Origin: Flavobacterium sp. CBA20B-1
Lineage (GTDB): Bacteria > Bacteroidota > Bacteroidia > Flavobacteriales > Flavobacteriaceae
Length of the DNA: 64,000 nucleotides
Direction of reading: 5' to 3'
Assembly: GCF_028473145.1 (NCBI RefSeq)
Contig: NZ_CP092370.1
Span: 62,001-126,000, forward strand
Below are positions 34,408-43,728 of this stretch, piece by piece. The notes under the pieces are model-generated. The model searched no databases, was not told the origin of the DNA, and saw only the letters and a list, made by a program, of their open reading frames with translations. Numbering within the stretch: position 1 is the stretch's first letter; each line of letters opens with the position of its first letter. Position numbers and translations under genes: made by a program.

Positions 34408-37257
34408 TTATTTACTTAAGTACATTTTTCTGCGGGTGTATAAATCGTAGAAAGCGTCGTCTTTTAAACTATCGATAAACAGAATGCTTTCTCCCGTTGA
34501 TTTCATTTCTGGTCCTAAAGCTTTGTTTACTTTCGGAAACTTGTTGAAAGAGAAAACAGGTTGCTTAATAGCATATCCGTTTAGTTGAGGGTTAAAAGTA
34601 AAATCGGTTACTTTAGCGCCCAACATTACTTTTGTAGCATAGTTTACATAAGGTTCGCCATAAGCTTTTGCAATAAACGGAACCGTACGGGAAGCACGTG
34701 GATTGGCTTCAATGATATATACCGTATCGTCTTTCACTGCAAACTGAATGTTGATTAATCCTTTTGTTTTCAAGGCAACCGCAATCTTTTTAGTATGATC
34801 TTTAATCTGTTGCAATACAAACTCACCTAAATTGAATGGGGGTAGTGTAGCGTTTGAATCTCCTGAATGCACACCACAAGGTTCAATATGCTCCATAATT
34901 CCAATAATGTACACATTTTCGCCATCGCAAATCGCATCAGCTTCTGCTTCCACAGCTCCAGCTAAATAATGATCTAGAAGCAATTTGTTGCCCGGAATCG
35001 ATTTTAATAAATCAATTACATGCTCTTCTAATTCTTTTTTATTGATAACGATTTTCATTCCTTGACCACCCAAAACATACGATGGGCGCACTAATAAAGG
35101 AAAATCTAATTCGTCTGCCAATTTCGCTGCTTCTTCGGCAGTAGTGGCTACTCCAAATTTAGGAAAAGGAATATGTAAATCGGTTAGTAATTCAGAGAAA
35201 CGTCCGCGATCTTCAGCTAAATCTAAAGCTTCAAAACTTGTTCCAATAATCTTAATTCCGTATTTATCTAATTTTTCGGCCAACTTTAAAGCAGTTTGTC
35301 CACCTAACTGTACAATTACTCCTTCTGGTTTTTCATGTCGAATAATATCGTAAATATGTTCCCAATAAACGGGTTCGAAATACAATTTATCGGCCGTATC
35401 AAAATCGGTTGAAACCGTTTCCGGGTTACAGTTGATCATGATGGTTTCATAACCACATTCTGATGTAGCCAAAACACCGTGCACACAAGAATAATCAAAC
35501 TCAATTCCTTGACCTATTCGGTTGGGACCTGAGCCAAGTACCACAACTTTCTTTTTATCGGTTCGAACCGATTCGTTGGCTGTGTAAACTGTGCCGTCTG
35601 CTTTTTCAATATTGGCTTCAAAAGTAGAGTAGTAGTAAGGTGTTTGTGCCACAAATTCTGCCGCACAAGTATCCACCAATTTGTACACACGGTTAATGTT
35701 CATTTTTTCGCGTAAAGTGTAAATTTCACTTTCTAAACAGCGCAACATGTGAGCAATTTGGCGGTCTGCAAACCCTTTTTGTTTGGCTTCTAACAATAAG
35801 TCTTTTGGAAGAGTTGCCAAAGTGTGTTTTGATATTTCTTGCTCTAAAGCATACATTTCTTCGTATTGCTTTAAGAACCACATATCTATTTTAGTAATTT
35901 GTTGAATGGTGCTTAGTGGAATACCCAATGCAATGGCATCGTAAATCACAAAAACACGATCCCATGACGCATGTTCTAATTTATCTAAAATTTGATCGTA
36001 ATTGGTGTATCCTTTTCCGTCTGCACCAATTCCGTTTCGTTTTATTTCTAATGATTGGGTGGCTTTTTGTAAGGCTTCTTGAAATGAACGACCAATTCCC
36101 ATAACTTCACCAACCGATTTCATTTGAAGACCAAGTGTTCTATCTGCACCTTCAAATTTATCAAAATTCCAACGAGGTATTTTTACAATAACATAATCTA
36201 AAGTTGGTTCAAACAATGCCGATGTTAATTTGGTGATTTGGTTCTGCAGCTCATCAAGAGTGTAGCCTAATGCCAATTTTGTAGCTACTTTTGCAATAGG
36301 GTAGCCAGTTGCTTTTGATGCTAAAGCTGATGAACGCGACACACGAGGGTTGATTTCAATAGCAACAATATCTTCTTTTTCATCGGGTGATACTGCAAAC
36401 TGCACATTACATCCACCTGCAAAATTTCCGATAGAGCGCATCATTTTTATAGCCATATCTCGCATGCGTTGAAACGTGCGGTCCGATAAGGTCATTGCTG
36501 GTGCTACGGTAATTGAATCACCGGTGTGAATGCCCATAGCATCCATGTTTTCAATAGTACAGATAATTACAACATTGTCGTTTTTATCTCTTAATAACTC
36601 TAATTCGTATTCTTTCCAGCCCAATAATGCTTTATCAATCAAAACCTCGTGTATAGGCGATGATTCTAGTCCGTGTGTAAGAAGTTCGTCGAAATCTTCT
36701 TCTTTATGCACAAAAGCAGCTCCTGTTCCACCCAAGGTAAACGATGGACGAATTACCAACGGGAAACCAAATTCTTGGGCAACTTCTTTTCCTTCCAAAA
36801 ACGATGTGGCAGTTTTTGCAGGTGCAAAAGGAATATCGATTTTTGCTAAAAGTTGTTTAAATTGTTCGCGGTCTTCAGTGACATTAATGGCGTTGATATC
36901 AACCCCAATCAATTTTACATCAAAATCTTGCCAAATACCTTTTTCATCGGCTTCTAAACACAAATTCAAGGCTGTTTGTCCGCCCATTGTTGGCAAAACA
37001 GCATCGATTTCTGGATGCGCCTTTAAAATTTCGATGATTGATTTGGTGTTTAATGGTTTTAAATACACATGATCCGCCATTGATGGATCGGTCATAATGG
37101 TTGCTGGGTTCGAATTGATCAAAATAACTTTAATTCCTTCTTCGCGCAACGAACGTGCCGATTGCGAACCAGAGTAATCGAATTCACAAGCCTGACCAAT
37201 AATAATTGGACCAGAACCAATGATTAAAACTGTTTTAATTGAATGATCTTTAGGCAT
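34408..37257 (-). CDS. carB: carbamoyl-phosphate synthase large subunit, short form
   Basis: This 949-residue protein carries the two ATP-grasp synthetase halves: the first begins KTVLIIGSGPIIIGQACEFDYSG, the second KKVVVLGSGPNRIGQGIEFDYSC near 560. It makes carbamoyl phosphate for arginine and pyrimidine synthesis together with CarA, which is not in this window. The E. coli enzyme has about 1073 residues; here the protein ends just after LGPEMKSTGESILF, so the C-terminal MGS-like allosteric domain is missing. The end is clean and followed by a terminator, and short CarB is usual in this group. Confidence 0.95.
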   Translation of the reverse strand: MPKDHSIKTVLIIGSGPIIIGQACEFDYSGSQSARSLREEGIKVILINSNPATIMTDPSMADHVYLKPLNTKSIIEILKAHPEIDAVLPTMGGQTALNLCLEADEKGIWQDFDVKLIGVDINAINVTEDREQFKQLLAKIDIPFAPAKTATSFLEGKEVAQEFGFPLVIRPSFTLGGTGAAFVHKEEDFDELLTHGLESSPIHEVLIDKALLGWKEYELELLRDKNDNVVIICTIENMDAMGIHTGDSITVAPAMTLSDRTFQRMRDMAIKMMRSIGNFAGGCNVQFAVSPDEKEDIVAIEINPRVSRSSALASKATGYPIAKVATKLALGYTLDELQNQITKLTSALFEPTLDYVIVKIPRWNFDKFEGADRTLGLQMKSVGEVMGIGRSFQEALQKATQSLEIKRNGIGADGKGYTNYDQILDKLEHASWDRVFVIYDAIALGIPLSTIQQITKIDMWFLKQYEEMYALEQEISKHTLATLPKDLLLEAKQKGFADRQIAHMLRCLESEIYTLREKMNINRVYKLVDTCAAEFVAQTPYYYSTFEANIEKADGTVYTANESVRTDKKKVVVLGSGPNRIGQGIEFDYSCVHGVLATSECGYETIMINCNPETVSTDFDTADKLYFEPVYWEHIYDIIRHEKPEGVIVQLGGQTALKLAEKLDKYGIKIIGTSFEALDLAEDRGRFSELLTDLHIPFPKFGVATTAEEAAKLADELDFPLLVRPSYVLGGQGMKIVINKKELEEHVIDLLKSIPGNKLLLDHYLAGAVEAEADAICDGENVYIIGIMEHIEPCGVHSGDSNATLPPFNLGEFVLQQIKDHTKKIAVALKTKGLINIQFAVKDDTVYIIEANPRASRTVPFIAKAYGEPYVNYATKVMLGAKVTDFTFNPQLNGYAIKQPVFSFNKFPKVNKALGPEMKSTGESILFIDSLKDDAFYDLYTRRKMYLSK

Positions 37258-37289
37258 TATTTATAGGGTGTTGTTATAATTGTTGTATT

Positions 37290-37297
37290 CAAATGTA
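37290..37297 (-). promoter_or_regulatory. -7 box of carB
   Basis: On the minus strand TACATTTG matches TAnnTTTG and lies 32 bases before the carB ATG. No clear -33 TTG is seen. Confidence 0.5.
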
Positions 37298-37345
37298 CTT
37301 ATTCTTAATTAAAAAGAAGAATGAAGTGTTTAAAAATAAAAGATA

Positions 37346-37380
37346 TAAAAAAAGGCGACACTTAAAGTAACGCCTTTATT
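37346..37380 (-). terminator. terminator after rpmH
   Basis: On the minus strand AAAGGCG and CGCCTTT pair around a loop of about 13 bases, and a T run follows. It separates rpmH from carB. Confidence 0.8.
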
Positions 37381-37395
37381 TATGATGATCCATCA

Positions 37396-37557
37396 TTATT
37401 TTTTGTGTCTTGGTTCGCTAGAAACCGTTAACTTATGTCTTCCTTTAGCTCTTCTACGTGCCAATACTTTTCTTCCGTTAGCACTTGCCATTCTATCCAT
37501 GAAACCGTGTTTGTTTCTTCTTTTTCTTTTTGATGGTTGAAACGTTCTCTTACTCAT
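37396..37557 (-). CDS. rpmH: 50S ribosomal protein L34
   Basis: This 53-residue basic protein begins [19 protein letters not shown] and continues with [20 protein letters not shown], the universal L34 sequence. The last residues ([11 protein letters not shown]) are the extended tail seen in Bacteroidota. The ORF is too short for most gene finders' default cut-offs. Unlike in Proteobacteria, it is not next to rnpA and dnaA. A strong promoter and a terminator bracket it as a single-gene unit. Confidence 0.97.
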
Positions 37558-37625
37558 TGCTTCTTATCTTTAAATATATATTTTATAAATGTTCAGCTTT
37601 GAAATCATTGCTTCAAAACCGAGTG

Positions 37626-37655
37626 CAAATATACAAATCCTTTTAATACCTACAA
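37626..37655 (-). promoter_or_regulatory. rpmH promoter
   Basis: On the minus strand TTG (37655-37653), a 19-base spacer and TATATTTG (37633-37626) match the Bacteroidota consensus at both elements. The predicted leader is about 60 bases. Confidence 0.7.
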
Positions 37656-37717
37656 ATTGTTTTTAAAATTTATTTTAAATTTCTGTTACTTATTGCAGGA
37701 TTCTTGCCAGGTATTTT

Positions 37718-37746
37718 TTGTGGCTTGCAGTATTTTACTACATTTG
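37718..37746 (+). promoter_or_regulatory. promoter of the 37769 gene
   Basis: TTG at 37718-37720, an 18-base spacer and TACATTTG at 37739-37746 fit the consensus, 22 bases before the ATG. Confidence 0.65.
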
Positions 37747-37768
37747 CAAAATTAAAACAAAAACGATT

Positions 37769-38332
37769 ATGATTCACAAGAATATAAAAATTGTTGCAGC
37801 AGCAGCGTTATTGGCAACTGCTATTTGGCAATTTACCGAGAAAAATATTGGAAATGGTATTTTTTTATTGATACTAACGCTATTAGTGGTTTTAGTTTAT
37901 TTTAAAAATGAAATGCTTATTATGACCTTGTTTAAGTTTAGAAAACAAGATATGGAGGGAGCAAAACGCATTTTGTCGAAAATTAATCCAGAAACCGCTT
38001 TAATAAAAAACCAACAAGGATATTATTTTTATTTGAATGGAATTATCAACGCGCAAAATAACTTAAACCAAGCCGAAAAAGATTTTCGCAAAGCAGTTGA
38101 TTTAGGACTTAATCAAAAGGAAGATTTAGCAGTGGCAAAATTGCAGTTGGCAGGTATCACGATGAGTAAAAACCGTGCTGCAGAAGCTCAAAAATTAATT
38201 GCAGAGGCTAAAAAGCTTGATACGAAAGGTATGCTGAAAGAGCAAATTAGCATGATGGAAGGGCAAATGAAACAAGCGCGCGGACAAAAAGTGCCAATGT
38301 GGTACAACCAAAGTAAAAAACGTGGGTTTTAA
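37769..38332 (+). CDS. membrane-anchored TPR-like protein
   Basis: This 187-residue protein has two adjacent N-terminal membrane helices (about 6-22 and 27-43) and a cytoplasmic helical domain with tetratricopeptide-like pairs (GYYFYLNGIINAQNNLNQAEKDFRKAVDLG, then KEDLAVAKLQLAGITMSKNRAAEAQKLIAEAKK). It is a common Bacteroidota protein annotated as DUF2892 or TPR; no specific function is known. I chose ATG 37769 because the longer ORF from 37718 starts inside the promoter. The end MWYNQSKKRGF is basic. Confidence 0.75.
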   Translation: MIHKNIKIVAAAALLATAIWQFTEKNIGNGIFLLILTLLVVLVYFKNEMLIMTLFKFRKQDMEGAKRILSKINPETALIKNQQGYYFYLNGIINAQNNLNQAEKDFRKAVDLGLNQKEDLAVAKLQLAGITMSKNRAAEAQKLIAEAKKLDTKGMLKEQISMMEGQMKQARGQKVPMWYNQSKKRGF

Positions 38333-38343
38333 TAATAGGTACA

Positions 38344-38372
38344 GAAGCTCTAATCCAATTAGGGCTTTTTTA
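38344..38372 (+). terminator. terminator after the TPR-like gene
   Basis: AAGCTCTAAT and ATTAGGGCTT pair with one mismatch around a 3-base loop, then TTTTTT. Confidence 0.75.
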
Positions 38373-38450
38373 TTCTTTAGGTTTAATAAACTATGGAATA
38401 TTTTGTAGTTAAAATGGAGTATTTCAAACAATACCAATACGGTAATACTG

Positions 38451-38490
38451 AAAAAAATGCATTGACTTAAAAAAATCAATGCATTTTTTT
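38451..38490. terminator. bidirectional terminator, 3' of ssrA
   Basis: TGCATTGA and TCAATGCA form an 8-bp stem with A- and T-rich flanks on both sides. It ends tmRNA on the minus strand and backs up the 38344 terminator on the plus strand. Confidence 0.8.
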
Positions 38491-38499
38491 TAATTTCAG

Positions 38500-38898
38500 T
38501 GGAGCCGCAGGGAATCGAACCCTGGTCCAAACAAGCAATCAAAGAGCTTTCTACACGTTTAGTTTTTGTTTAAATTTTCGTTGTATAGCTTTGCCAAAAA
38601 CAACCACTACACACTTAACCTCTTTAGATTTCGAGTAACTTCCGAGGTGCTATTTACTCTAGATTTATATTTACGGTTCCTTATTACAAAACGCCATAAA
38701 TCAAGGCTTTTTTAAGGAATTTAGCTTTCCTATCTTATAGGACAAGGCTTGATCTTACTATAATTCAGAATTAAGCAGCTAAAGCGTAGTTTTCTTCGCC
38801 GTGTAAAAAAAAGTTCATTCATGATATTTACGAGCTGTAAATGAGCGCTCGACGTGCTTACTTTTCAATTCCACCTGCTGTCAAAACCGATCGGCCCC
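38500..38898 (-). ncRNA. ssrA: transfer-messenger RNA (tmRNA)
   Basis: The minus strand begins GGGGCCGATCGGTTTTGACA at 38898 and ends in a T-arm (GGTTCGATTCC) and CGGCTCCA at 38500. The 5' GGGGCCG and 3' CGGCTCC pair as the 7-bp acceptor stem. The genome does not encode the final CCA. The tag reading frame at 38800-38771 reads GEENYALAA and then TAA, the usual proteolysis tag end ALAA. It rescues stalled ribosomes. A tag this close to the Flavobacteriaceae consensus supports the taxonomic call. Confidence 0.96.
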
Positions 38899-38909
38899 AA
38901 AAAGTGGTA

Positions 38910-38917
38910 CAAAAGTA
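38910..38917 (-). promoter_or_regulatory. ssrA promoter -7 box
   Basis: On the minus strand TACTTTTG lies about 11 bases before the mature tmRNA 5' end, between that end and the preceding terminator. The primary transcript would need only a short trim by RNase P. Confidence 0.55.
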
Positions 38918-38920
38918 ATA

Positions 38921-38949
38921 AAAAAAATCCTGCTATACAAGCAGGATTG
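38921..38949 (-). terminator. terminator upstream of ssrA
   Basis: On the minus strand AATCCTGC and GCAGGATT pair around a 7-base loop and are followed by T-rich sequence. The 230 bases between it and the response-regulator stop hold nothing else I can identify, so it probably ends the parC-regulator transcript. Confidence 0.75.
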
Positions 38950-39177
38950 GTTTCATTTGAACTTTAAGTAATCAACAAAACAACATATACGTTCTAAACC
39001 TAATCTAACCTTATTAAAACGTGAAAACCTTAATACTCCCTAATTATTTGCCCAATAATTTTTCATATTATGTTCAAATGTTTTACAAATGTAAGGGCGT
39101 TGGTTTTATATTTACAACTATGGATTTAAAAGTTAACAAAATGTGAGCAAAACACTCATTTCATGTAGTATTTTATT

Positions 39178-39822
39178 CTACAAATACCCGTTTTCTATGG
39201 CTGCTTTCACCAAACCTTTGTCATCTTGTGCTTTCATCACTTGCTTCATTTTGGCAATTCGCTTTTGAATAGCGCTGTATGATATCGGAATTATTTTGTC
39301 TAATTCCACGATTTTATATCCTTTTGAAAGTAAATATAATATTTGACGGTTGTAGTCGTCTATAAGTGATTTATCGTTTAAAGATTCATTGAATGTTTTT
39401 TGAATAAAATCGCTGTAAAACTTACCCTGATCCAAAACAATTTGTATTAATTCTAACAAATATTCGGGTGTGAGTTCGCCTTTGGTAACGAAACCATCGG
39501 GTTTTGCGTTTTTAATAATATCTAGAATGTAGATTTTTTCGGTGTGTGCGGTTAGTAATATTACTTTGCAATATGGAATGATTTGGCGAATGAAATTAGC
39601 TGCATCAATCCCGTTTTTTAATTGTTCTTCTTCAAAACTTGGTATGTTGAAATCAACCAAAACCATGTCCGTTCGTTTTGCTTCGGCATTGTTCGAAAAA
39701 TAGTCAAAAACAGCTTCGCACGAAGCCAATTTAACAATTGTGCTTTGTGGATAATTTTGCTTTATAACATTGGCATATCCTTCTAAAATAAAAGGATGAT
39801 CGTCAATTATGACAAAATTCAT
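39178..39822 (-). CDS. orphan response regulator with LuxR-type helix-turn-helix
   Basis: This 214-residue protein has a receiver domain with acidic residues D7 and D8, phospho-acceptor D57 in MVLVDFNIP, Thr in VILLTAHTEK and Lys in FVTKGEL. The C-terminal region (NRQILYLLSKGYKIVELDKIIPISYSAIQKRI) is a NarL/LuxR-like DNA-binding domain, although the usual LxxLTxRExEVL start is degenerate. No histidine kinase gene is nearby. It follows parC by 32 bases with no terminator between, so they may share a transcript. The ends toward ssrA hold a terminator. Confidence 0.85.
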   Translation of the reverse strand: MNFVIIDDHPFILEGYANVIKQNYPQSTIVKLASCEAVFDYFSNNAEAKRTDMVLVDFNIPSFEEEQLKNGIDAANFIRQIIPYCKVILLTAHTEKIYILDIIKNAKPDGFVTKGELTPEYLLELIQIVLDQGKFYSDFIQKTFNESLNDKSLIDDYNRQILYLLSKGYKIVELDKIIPISYSAIQKRIAKMKQVMKAQDDKGLVKAAIENGYL

Positions 39823-39854
39823 ATATTTTTTATTTGTGTTTAAAATGTATTTGT

Positions 39855-42500
39855 TTATTCTAGGTTAAAGCCAATTTGCCCGTCTTCTTCAATTGTTAGA
39901 GAGCTTTCATCAACCGTATCAGTAAAATTATTTTTTTCGGATGTTTCTTCTTCCAAAACCTCTTCATAGGGCAACGATTCTAAAAGATTCATCATTTTTA
40001 CCTTATCGCTTGTTACTTGATTTCCTTGTGCTTTAATACCTTTTACTGCAATAAATTCTTCAAAATTTATAATTAGAGGTTCTTTTTCAACACCTTTACT
40101 TTTTGCGAATATTATTTCTGCCATTGGTCGGTAATCTGTAGAAACAATTTCTAAACGGGCATACGGATGTTCTGAAATAAAAAGTTCTTCTTTATTTACA
40201 GATTCCACTAAAAATCTTTTCCCGAAATACTTATCTTTTTCTGGATCAAAATAGATACATGAAATGGGTTTTGTGGGAATCCATTTTTCCAATACAATGA
40301 TATCATCGTCAAAGTGTGTGGTTAATTCAGGAATAATTGTTTTTAATTTTCCGCTTTGGGTAATAATCAACAAACGATCTTCGGGTTTAAATTCACCTAA
40401 AAGCTCGCCTCTGCCATCCACATTTAAACGGTGAACGGTATCATCGAACCAAATTTTTCGAGGACGAAGGGTAGAAATTCCTTTCTCTTTTAATTCAATT
40501 TTCTTTATTGGATATTTTGTGACGATGTTTCCTTTTGATGTGCGGCCTTTTATAAGCAAATCGGCAAAATCTAAATCGAATTTTAGTTTTTTTACGTTGC
40601 TTAATTGTCTTAATAAAATAGTTACTACTTCTGCTTCACCATTTGGATTACTTGAAAAATAAAGTACTTGAGAACCTGGTTTTTCTTGAGTTAGATCATA
40701 GACTTTATCGCGGGTGATACTTGAAACACTGAAACGCTTCACAAACGATGATCCTGTTTTTCCATCGCGGTATATCATGTTGTAAATAGTGCGTTTATCG
40801 TTTTTGTTGAAAACTGCTGCGTGAATAATGTCTTTACCTACGAATTTTTTCTCTTCGATTTTTGATACCGTCATACTGCCGTCTCGCAGAAACACAATCA
40901 CATCGTCAATATCTGAGCAGTCTGCAATGTACTCGTCTTTGCGCAAAGCAGTTCCAATAAATCCTTCTTCTCGGTTTACATATAGTTTTTGGTTTCGCAA
41001 TACCACTTTTGTTGCTTCGATATTATCAAAGTTGCGCAATTCGGTTTTGCGTTCGCGTCCTTTGCCGTATTTTTCTTTTAAGTTGGTGAAGAATGAAATG
41101 GTAAAATCAATGATATGCTCAATATTGTATTTCACTTTTTCAATATCACCTTCCAAAGCATCTAGTTTTTCTTGCGCTTTATCTAAATCGAAACGAGAAA
41201 TACGTTTAATCCGTATTTCGGTCAATCGCACTATATCTTCTGTGGTAACAGCGCGTTTTAAATGTGAGGTGAATGGTTTCAATCCTTCATCAATAGCAGC
41301 AATTACACCATCCCAAGTTTCTTCTTCTTCAATATTTCGATAAATTCTGTTTTCGATAAAAATACGTTCCAACGATGAAAAATGCCATTGTTCTTCCAAC
41401 TCGCCTAATTCGATAATCAGTTCTTGTTTTAACAAATCAACTGTTCGTTCGGTTGACTGTTTCAACATTTCCGAAACGCCCGTGAAAAGGGGTTTGTTGT
41501 TTTGTATCACACAGCCTAATGGTGCTATTGAAACTTCACAACTTGTAAATGCATACAACGCATCGATTGTTTTATCAGGCGAAACACCAGGCGGAAGATG
41601 AATCGCAATTTCAACTTCAGAAGAGGTATTGTCTTCTACCTTTTTTATCTTGATTTTCCCTTTTTCATTTGCTTTTAAAATACTATCAATCAATGAAGTG
41701 GTGGTGGTTGAAAAAGGAATTTCTTTAATAACAAGTGTGGTTTTATCTACTTGCGAAATGCGTGCACGAACCCTTACTCTTCCTCCGCGTGCGCCATCGT
41801 TATAATTAGATATATCGGCAATACCCGCAGTTGGAAAATCGGGATACAATACAAAAGGTTTCTTTTTTAATATTTTGATGGAAGCATCTATTAGCTCGAT
41901 AAAATTGTGTGGAAGAATTTTGGTTGATAAACCAACTGCAATACCTTCGCCACCTTGCGCTAATAAAATTGGGAATTTTGCCGGTAGATTGATCGGTTCG
42001 TTTCTACGGCCATCATAGGAAAGTTGCCACGGCGTGATTTTTGGCGAATACAAAACATCTAAGGCAAATTTACTTAAACGTGCTTCGATATAACGCGAAG
42101 CTGCGGCATCATCTCCCGTTAAAATATTTCCCCAGTTTCCTTGTGTATCAATCAACAAATCTTTCTGACCGATTTGCACCATGGCATCGCCAATACTTGC
42201 ATCTCCATGCGGATGGTATTGCATGGTGTGCCCAACGATGTTTGCTACTTTATTGTAACGACCATCGTCTAATTCTTTCATTGAGTGCATAATGCGGCGC
42301 TGAACTGGCTTAAAACCATCTTCAATTGCCGGAACCGCACGTTCTAAAATCACATACGAAGCGTAATCTAAAAACCATTCTTCATACATACCCGAAACCT
42401 TCTTTATGGTCTCGGCTTCGGTGCTTTCCAAACTATTATGGTCCAATTCGGGATCGTAATTGTTTAGTTCGGCATCTTCGTTAAATTCTTCGTTATTCAT
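39855..42500 (-). CDS. parC: DNA topoisomerase IV subunit A
   Basis: This 881-residue type IIA topoisomerase subunit cuts and rejoins DNA. The quinolone-determining and catalytic region reads YNKVANIVGHTMQYHPHGDAS, then GDDAAASRYIEARLSK with the active-site Tyr. The C-terminal part has beta-pinwheel-like repeats (for example VDGRGELLGEF) and an acidic tail. It differs from GyrA in lacking a clear GyrA-box, and its position with parE supports ParC. The Fic and rhuM genes lie between it and parE. Confidence 0.92.
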   Translation of the reverse strand: MNNEEFNEDAELNNYDPELDHNSLESTEAETIKKVSGMYEEWFLDYASYVILERAVPAIEDGFKPVQRRIMHSMKELDDGRYNKVANIVGHTMQYHPHGDASIGDAMVQIGQKDLLIDTQGNWGNILTGDDAAASRYIEARLSKFALDVLYSPKITPWQLSYDGRRNEPINLPAKFPILLAQGGEGIAVGLSTKILPHNFIELIDASIKILKKKPFVLYPDFPTAGIADISNYNDGARGGRVRVRARISQVDKTTLVIKEIPFSTTTTSLIDSILKANEKGKIKIKKVEDNTSSEVEIAIHLPPGVSPDKTIDALYAFTSCEVSIAPLGCVIQNNKPLFTGVSEMLKQSTERTVDLLKQELIIELGELEEQWHFSSLERIFIENRIYRNIEEEETWDGVIAAIDEGLKPFTSHLKRAVTTEDIVRLTEIRIKRISRFDLDKAQEKLDALEGDIEKVKYNIEHIIDFTISFFTNLKEKYGKGRERKTELRNFDNIEATKVVLRNQKLYVNREEGFIGTALRKDEYIADCSDIDDVIVFLRDGSMTVSKIEEKKFVGKDIIHAAVFNKNDKRTIYNMIYRDGKTGSSFVKRFSVSSITRDKVYDLTQEKPGSQVLYFSSNPNGEAEVVTILLRQLSNVKKLKFDLDFADLLIKGRTSKGNIVTKYPIKKIELKEKGISTLRPRKIWFDDTVHRLNVDGRGELLGEFKPEDRLLIITQSGKLKTIIPELTTHFDDDIIVLEKWIPTKPISCIYFDPEKDKYFGKRFLVESVNKEELFISEHPYARLEIVSTDYRPMAEIIFAKSKGVEKEPLIINFEEFIAVKGIKAQGNQVTSDKVKMMNLLESLPYEEVLEEETSEKNNFTDTVDESSLTIEEDGQIGFNLE

Positions 42501-42549
42501 TTGAATAATTATGTTTTATGTAATATTCGCAAAAAAAACTTAAATTGAG

Positions 42550-43156
42550 TTAAAAATTTAAAATTGATTTCACTATTCCAATCATTTTTTCTTTATCAGA
42601 TGGATTTGATTCGGCAATTAGTATCGTTAACACCGTTAATGTTTCAGGCGATACTTTATTTTGGAAAGGATAAGATGTTTTTTGTGAAAACATCTGTTGC
42701 TTTTAATTGACTATTTTCTTTTGTAAGAATCTTTAAATCTTCAAGCGTTTTAATAAATTGTGCATTATTTCTTTTTAATAATTTTTCATTGATTGTGTAT
42801 CCTTTTGTAATATGTTGGTTAAGCAATTTTGTTGGCCACTGGCGAAATTTTGTTGCTATTTTTGAATTTACTCTGTACCCAACTGATAAAATTAAATCAA
42901 GATTAAAATATTCTATTTGTCTTTTAACATTTCGCTTACCTTCTTTTTGAACTGTTGCAATTTTTGCAACAGTTGAATTTCTATCTAACTCTTCTTCTTT
43001 AAAAATATTATTTATATGTCTAGAAATAACTGATTTATCTCTTCCAAAAAGGCTTGCTATTTGGTCAAGGCTTGCCCAAACAGTATCTTTTTCTCCGTTT
43101 GTACGAAGTTCTAAGGCTCCGTTTTCGGACTGAAATATAATCAATTCGCTTTCCAT
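42550..43156 (-). pseudogene. frameshifted/truncated RhuM family gene
   Basis: The readable frame (43156-42656, 166 residues) has the RhuM DNA-binding-like start VWASLDQIASLFGRDKSVISRHINNIFKE and EYFNLDLILSVGYRVNSKIATKFRQW, but family members usually run past 300 residues. It ends after ILSFPK. A shift of one base continues the reading as FQNKVSPETLTVLTILIAES to a stop at 42550. I read this as a frameshifted, possibly internally deleted gene; a natural short protein is the alternative. It begins 3 bases after the fic stop. Confidence 0.55.
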
Positions 43157-43159
43157 AAT

Positions 43160-43708
43160 TTAATCTTCTTTTTCGTAACCTTCGTAGTAATAAGACTGCT
43201 CAATTCCTTTGAAAATAATTTCGCGGTTATCTATATCATTAGTCAAATTTTGGGAAAGCAAGGTTCTCAATTCTAAATCATTGATCGGACTTCGTTCCAT
43301 TGCCTGTAAATAAAGTGTTTTATCAACAAACTGCCAATTAACTACTTTTTTTAAACGGTGTTTCAAAATTAAATCAAGCCAAATACGCATGGTTCGTCCG
43401 TTGCCTTCCATAAAAGGGTGCGCAATATTCATTTCTACATATTTTGCAATAATTTCTTCAAAAGAGTTTTCGGGCATTGTTTCTATTTTTACAAGAATTT
43501 CATTCAGATACAACGCCGTAGCAAAACGAAAACCGCCTTTCGAAATATTCAACGTACGGATTTTTCCTGCAAAATCGAAAAGGTCGTCAAAAAGATATTT
43601 ATGAATTTGCTGTAAACCTTTAGTAGTACCAATTTCTATTTCATTAATAAATCCGCTATCAAATAAGCGAAACGCATTTTCTAAACTTGTTTTATCAATG
43701 TTTTTCAT
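43160..43708 (-). CDS. fic: Fic family AMP-transferase, apparent class III
   Basis: This 182-residue protein has the Fic core [14 protein letters not shown] at residues 97-110, with catalytic His and the anion-binding EGNGR intact. The upstream flap region is [17 protein letters not shown]. Residues 172-177 read SYYYEG, fitting the inhibitory motif (S/T)xxxE(G/N) placed at the C-terminus as in class III Fic proteins such as NmFic. Family members AMPylate GyrB and ParE. Here the gene lies 20 bases after parE and before parC in the same direction. The inhibitory role is inferred from the motif. Confidence 0.9.
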   Translation of the reverse strand: MKNIDKTSLENAFRLFDSGFINEIEIGTTKGLQQIHKYLFDDLFDFAGKIRTLNISKGGFRFATALYLNEILVKIETMPENSFEEIIAKYVEMNIAHPFMEGNGRTMRIWLDLILKHRLKKVVNWQFVDKTLYLQAMERSPINDLELRTLLSQNLTNDIDNREIIFKGIEQSYYYEGYEKED

Positions 43709-43728
43709 TCCTAAATAACAGGTTTTAT

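Noticed and set aside
40828-41343. 171-residue plus-strand ORF inside parC
   Set aside because: parC is unambiguous on the minus strand; the antisense frame is Ser-rich without a recognisable domain.
39855-42500. Annotation of the topoisomerase A subunit as GyrA
   Set aside because: The gene clusters with parE, has a divergent pinwheel domain without a clear GyrA box, and gyrB stands alone elsewhere in the window.
43160-43708. Fic-RhuM as a toxin-antitoxin module of the Doc/Phd type
   Set aside because: The Fic protein appears to carry its own C-terminal inhibitory motif (class III), and RhuM is not an antitoxin family. The pair is better described as neighbours.
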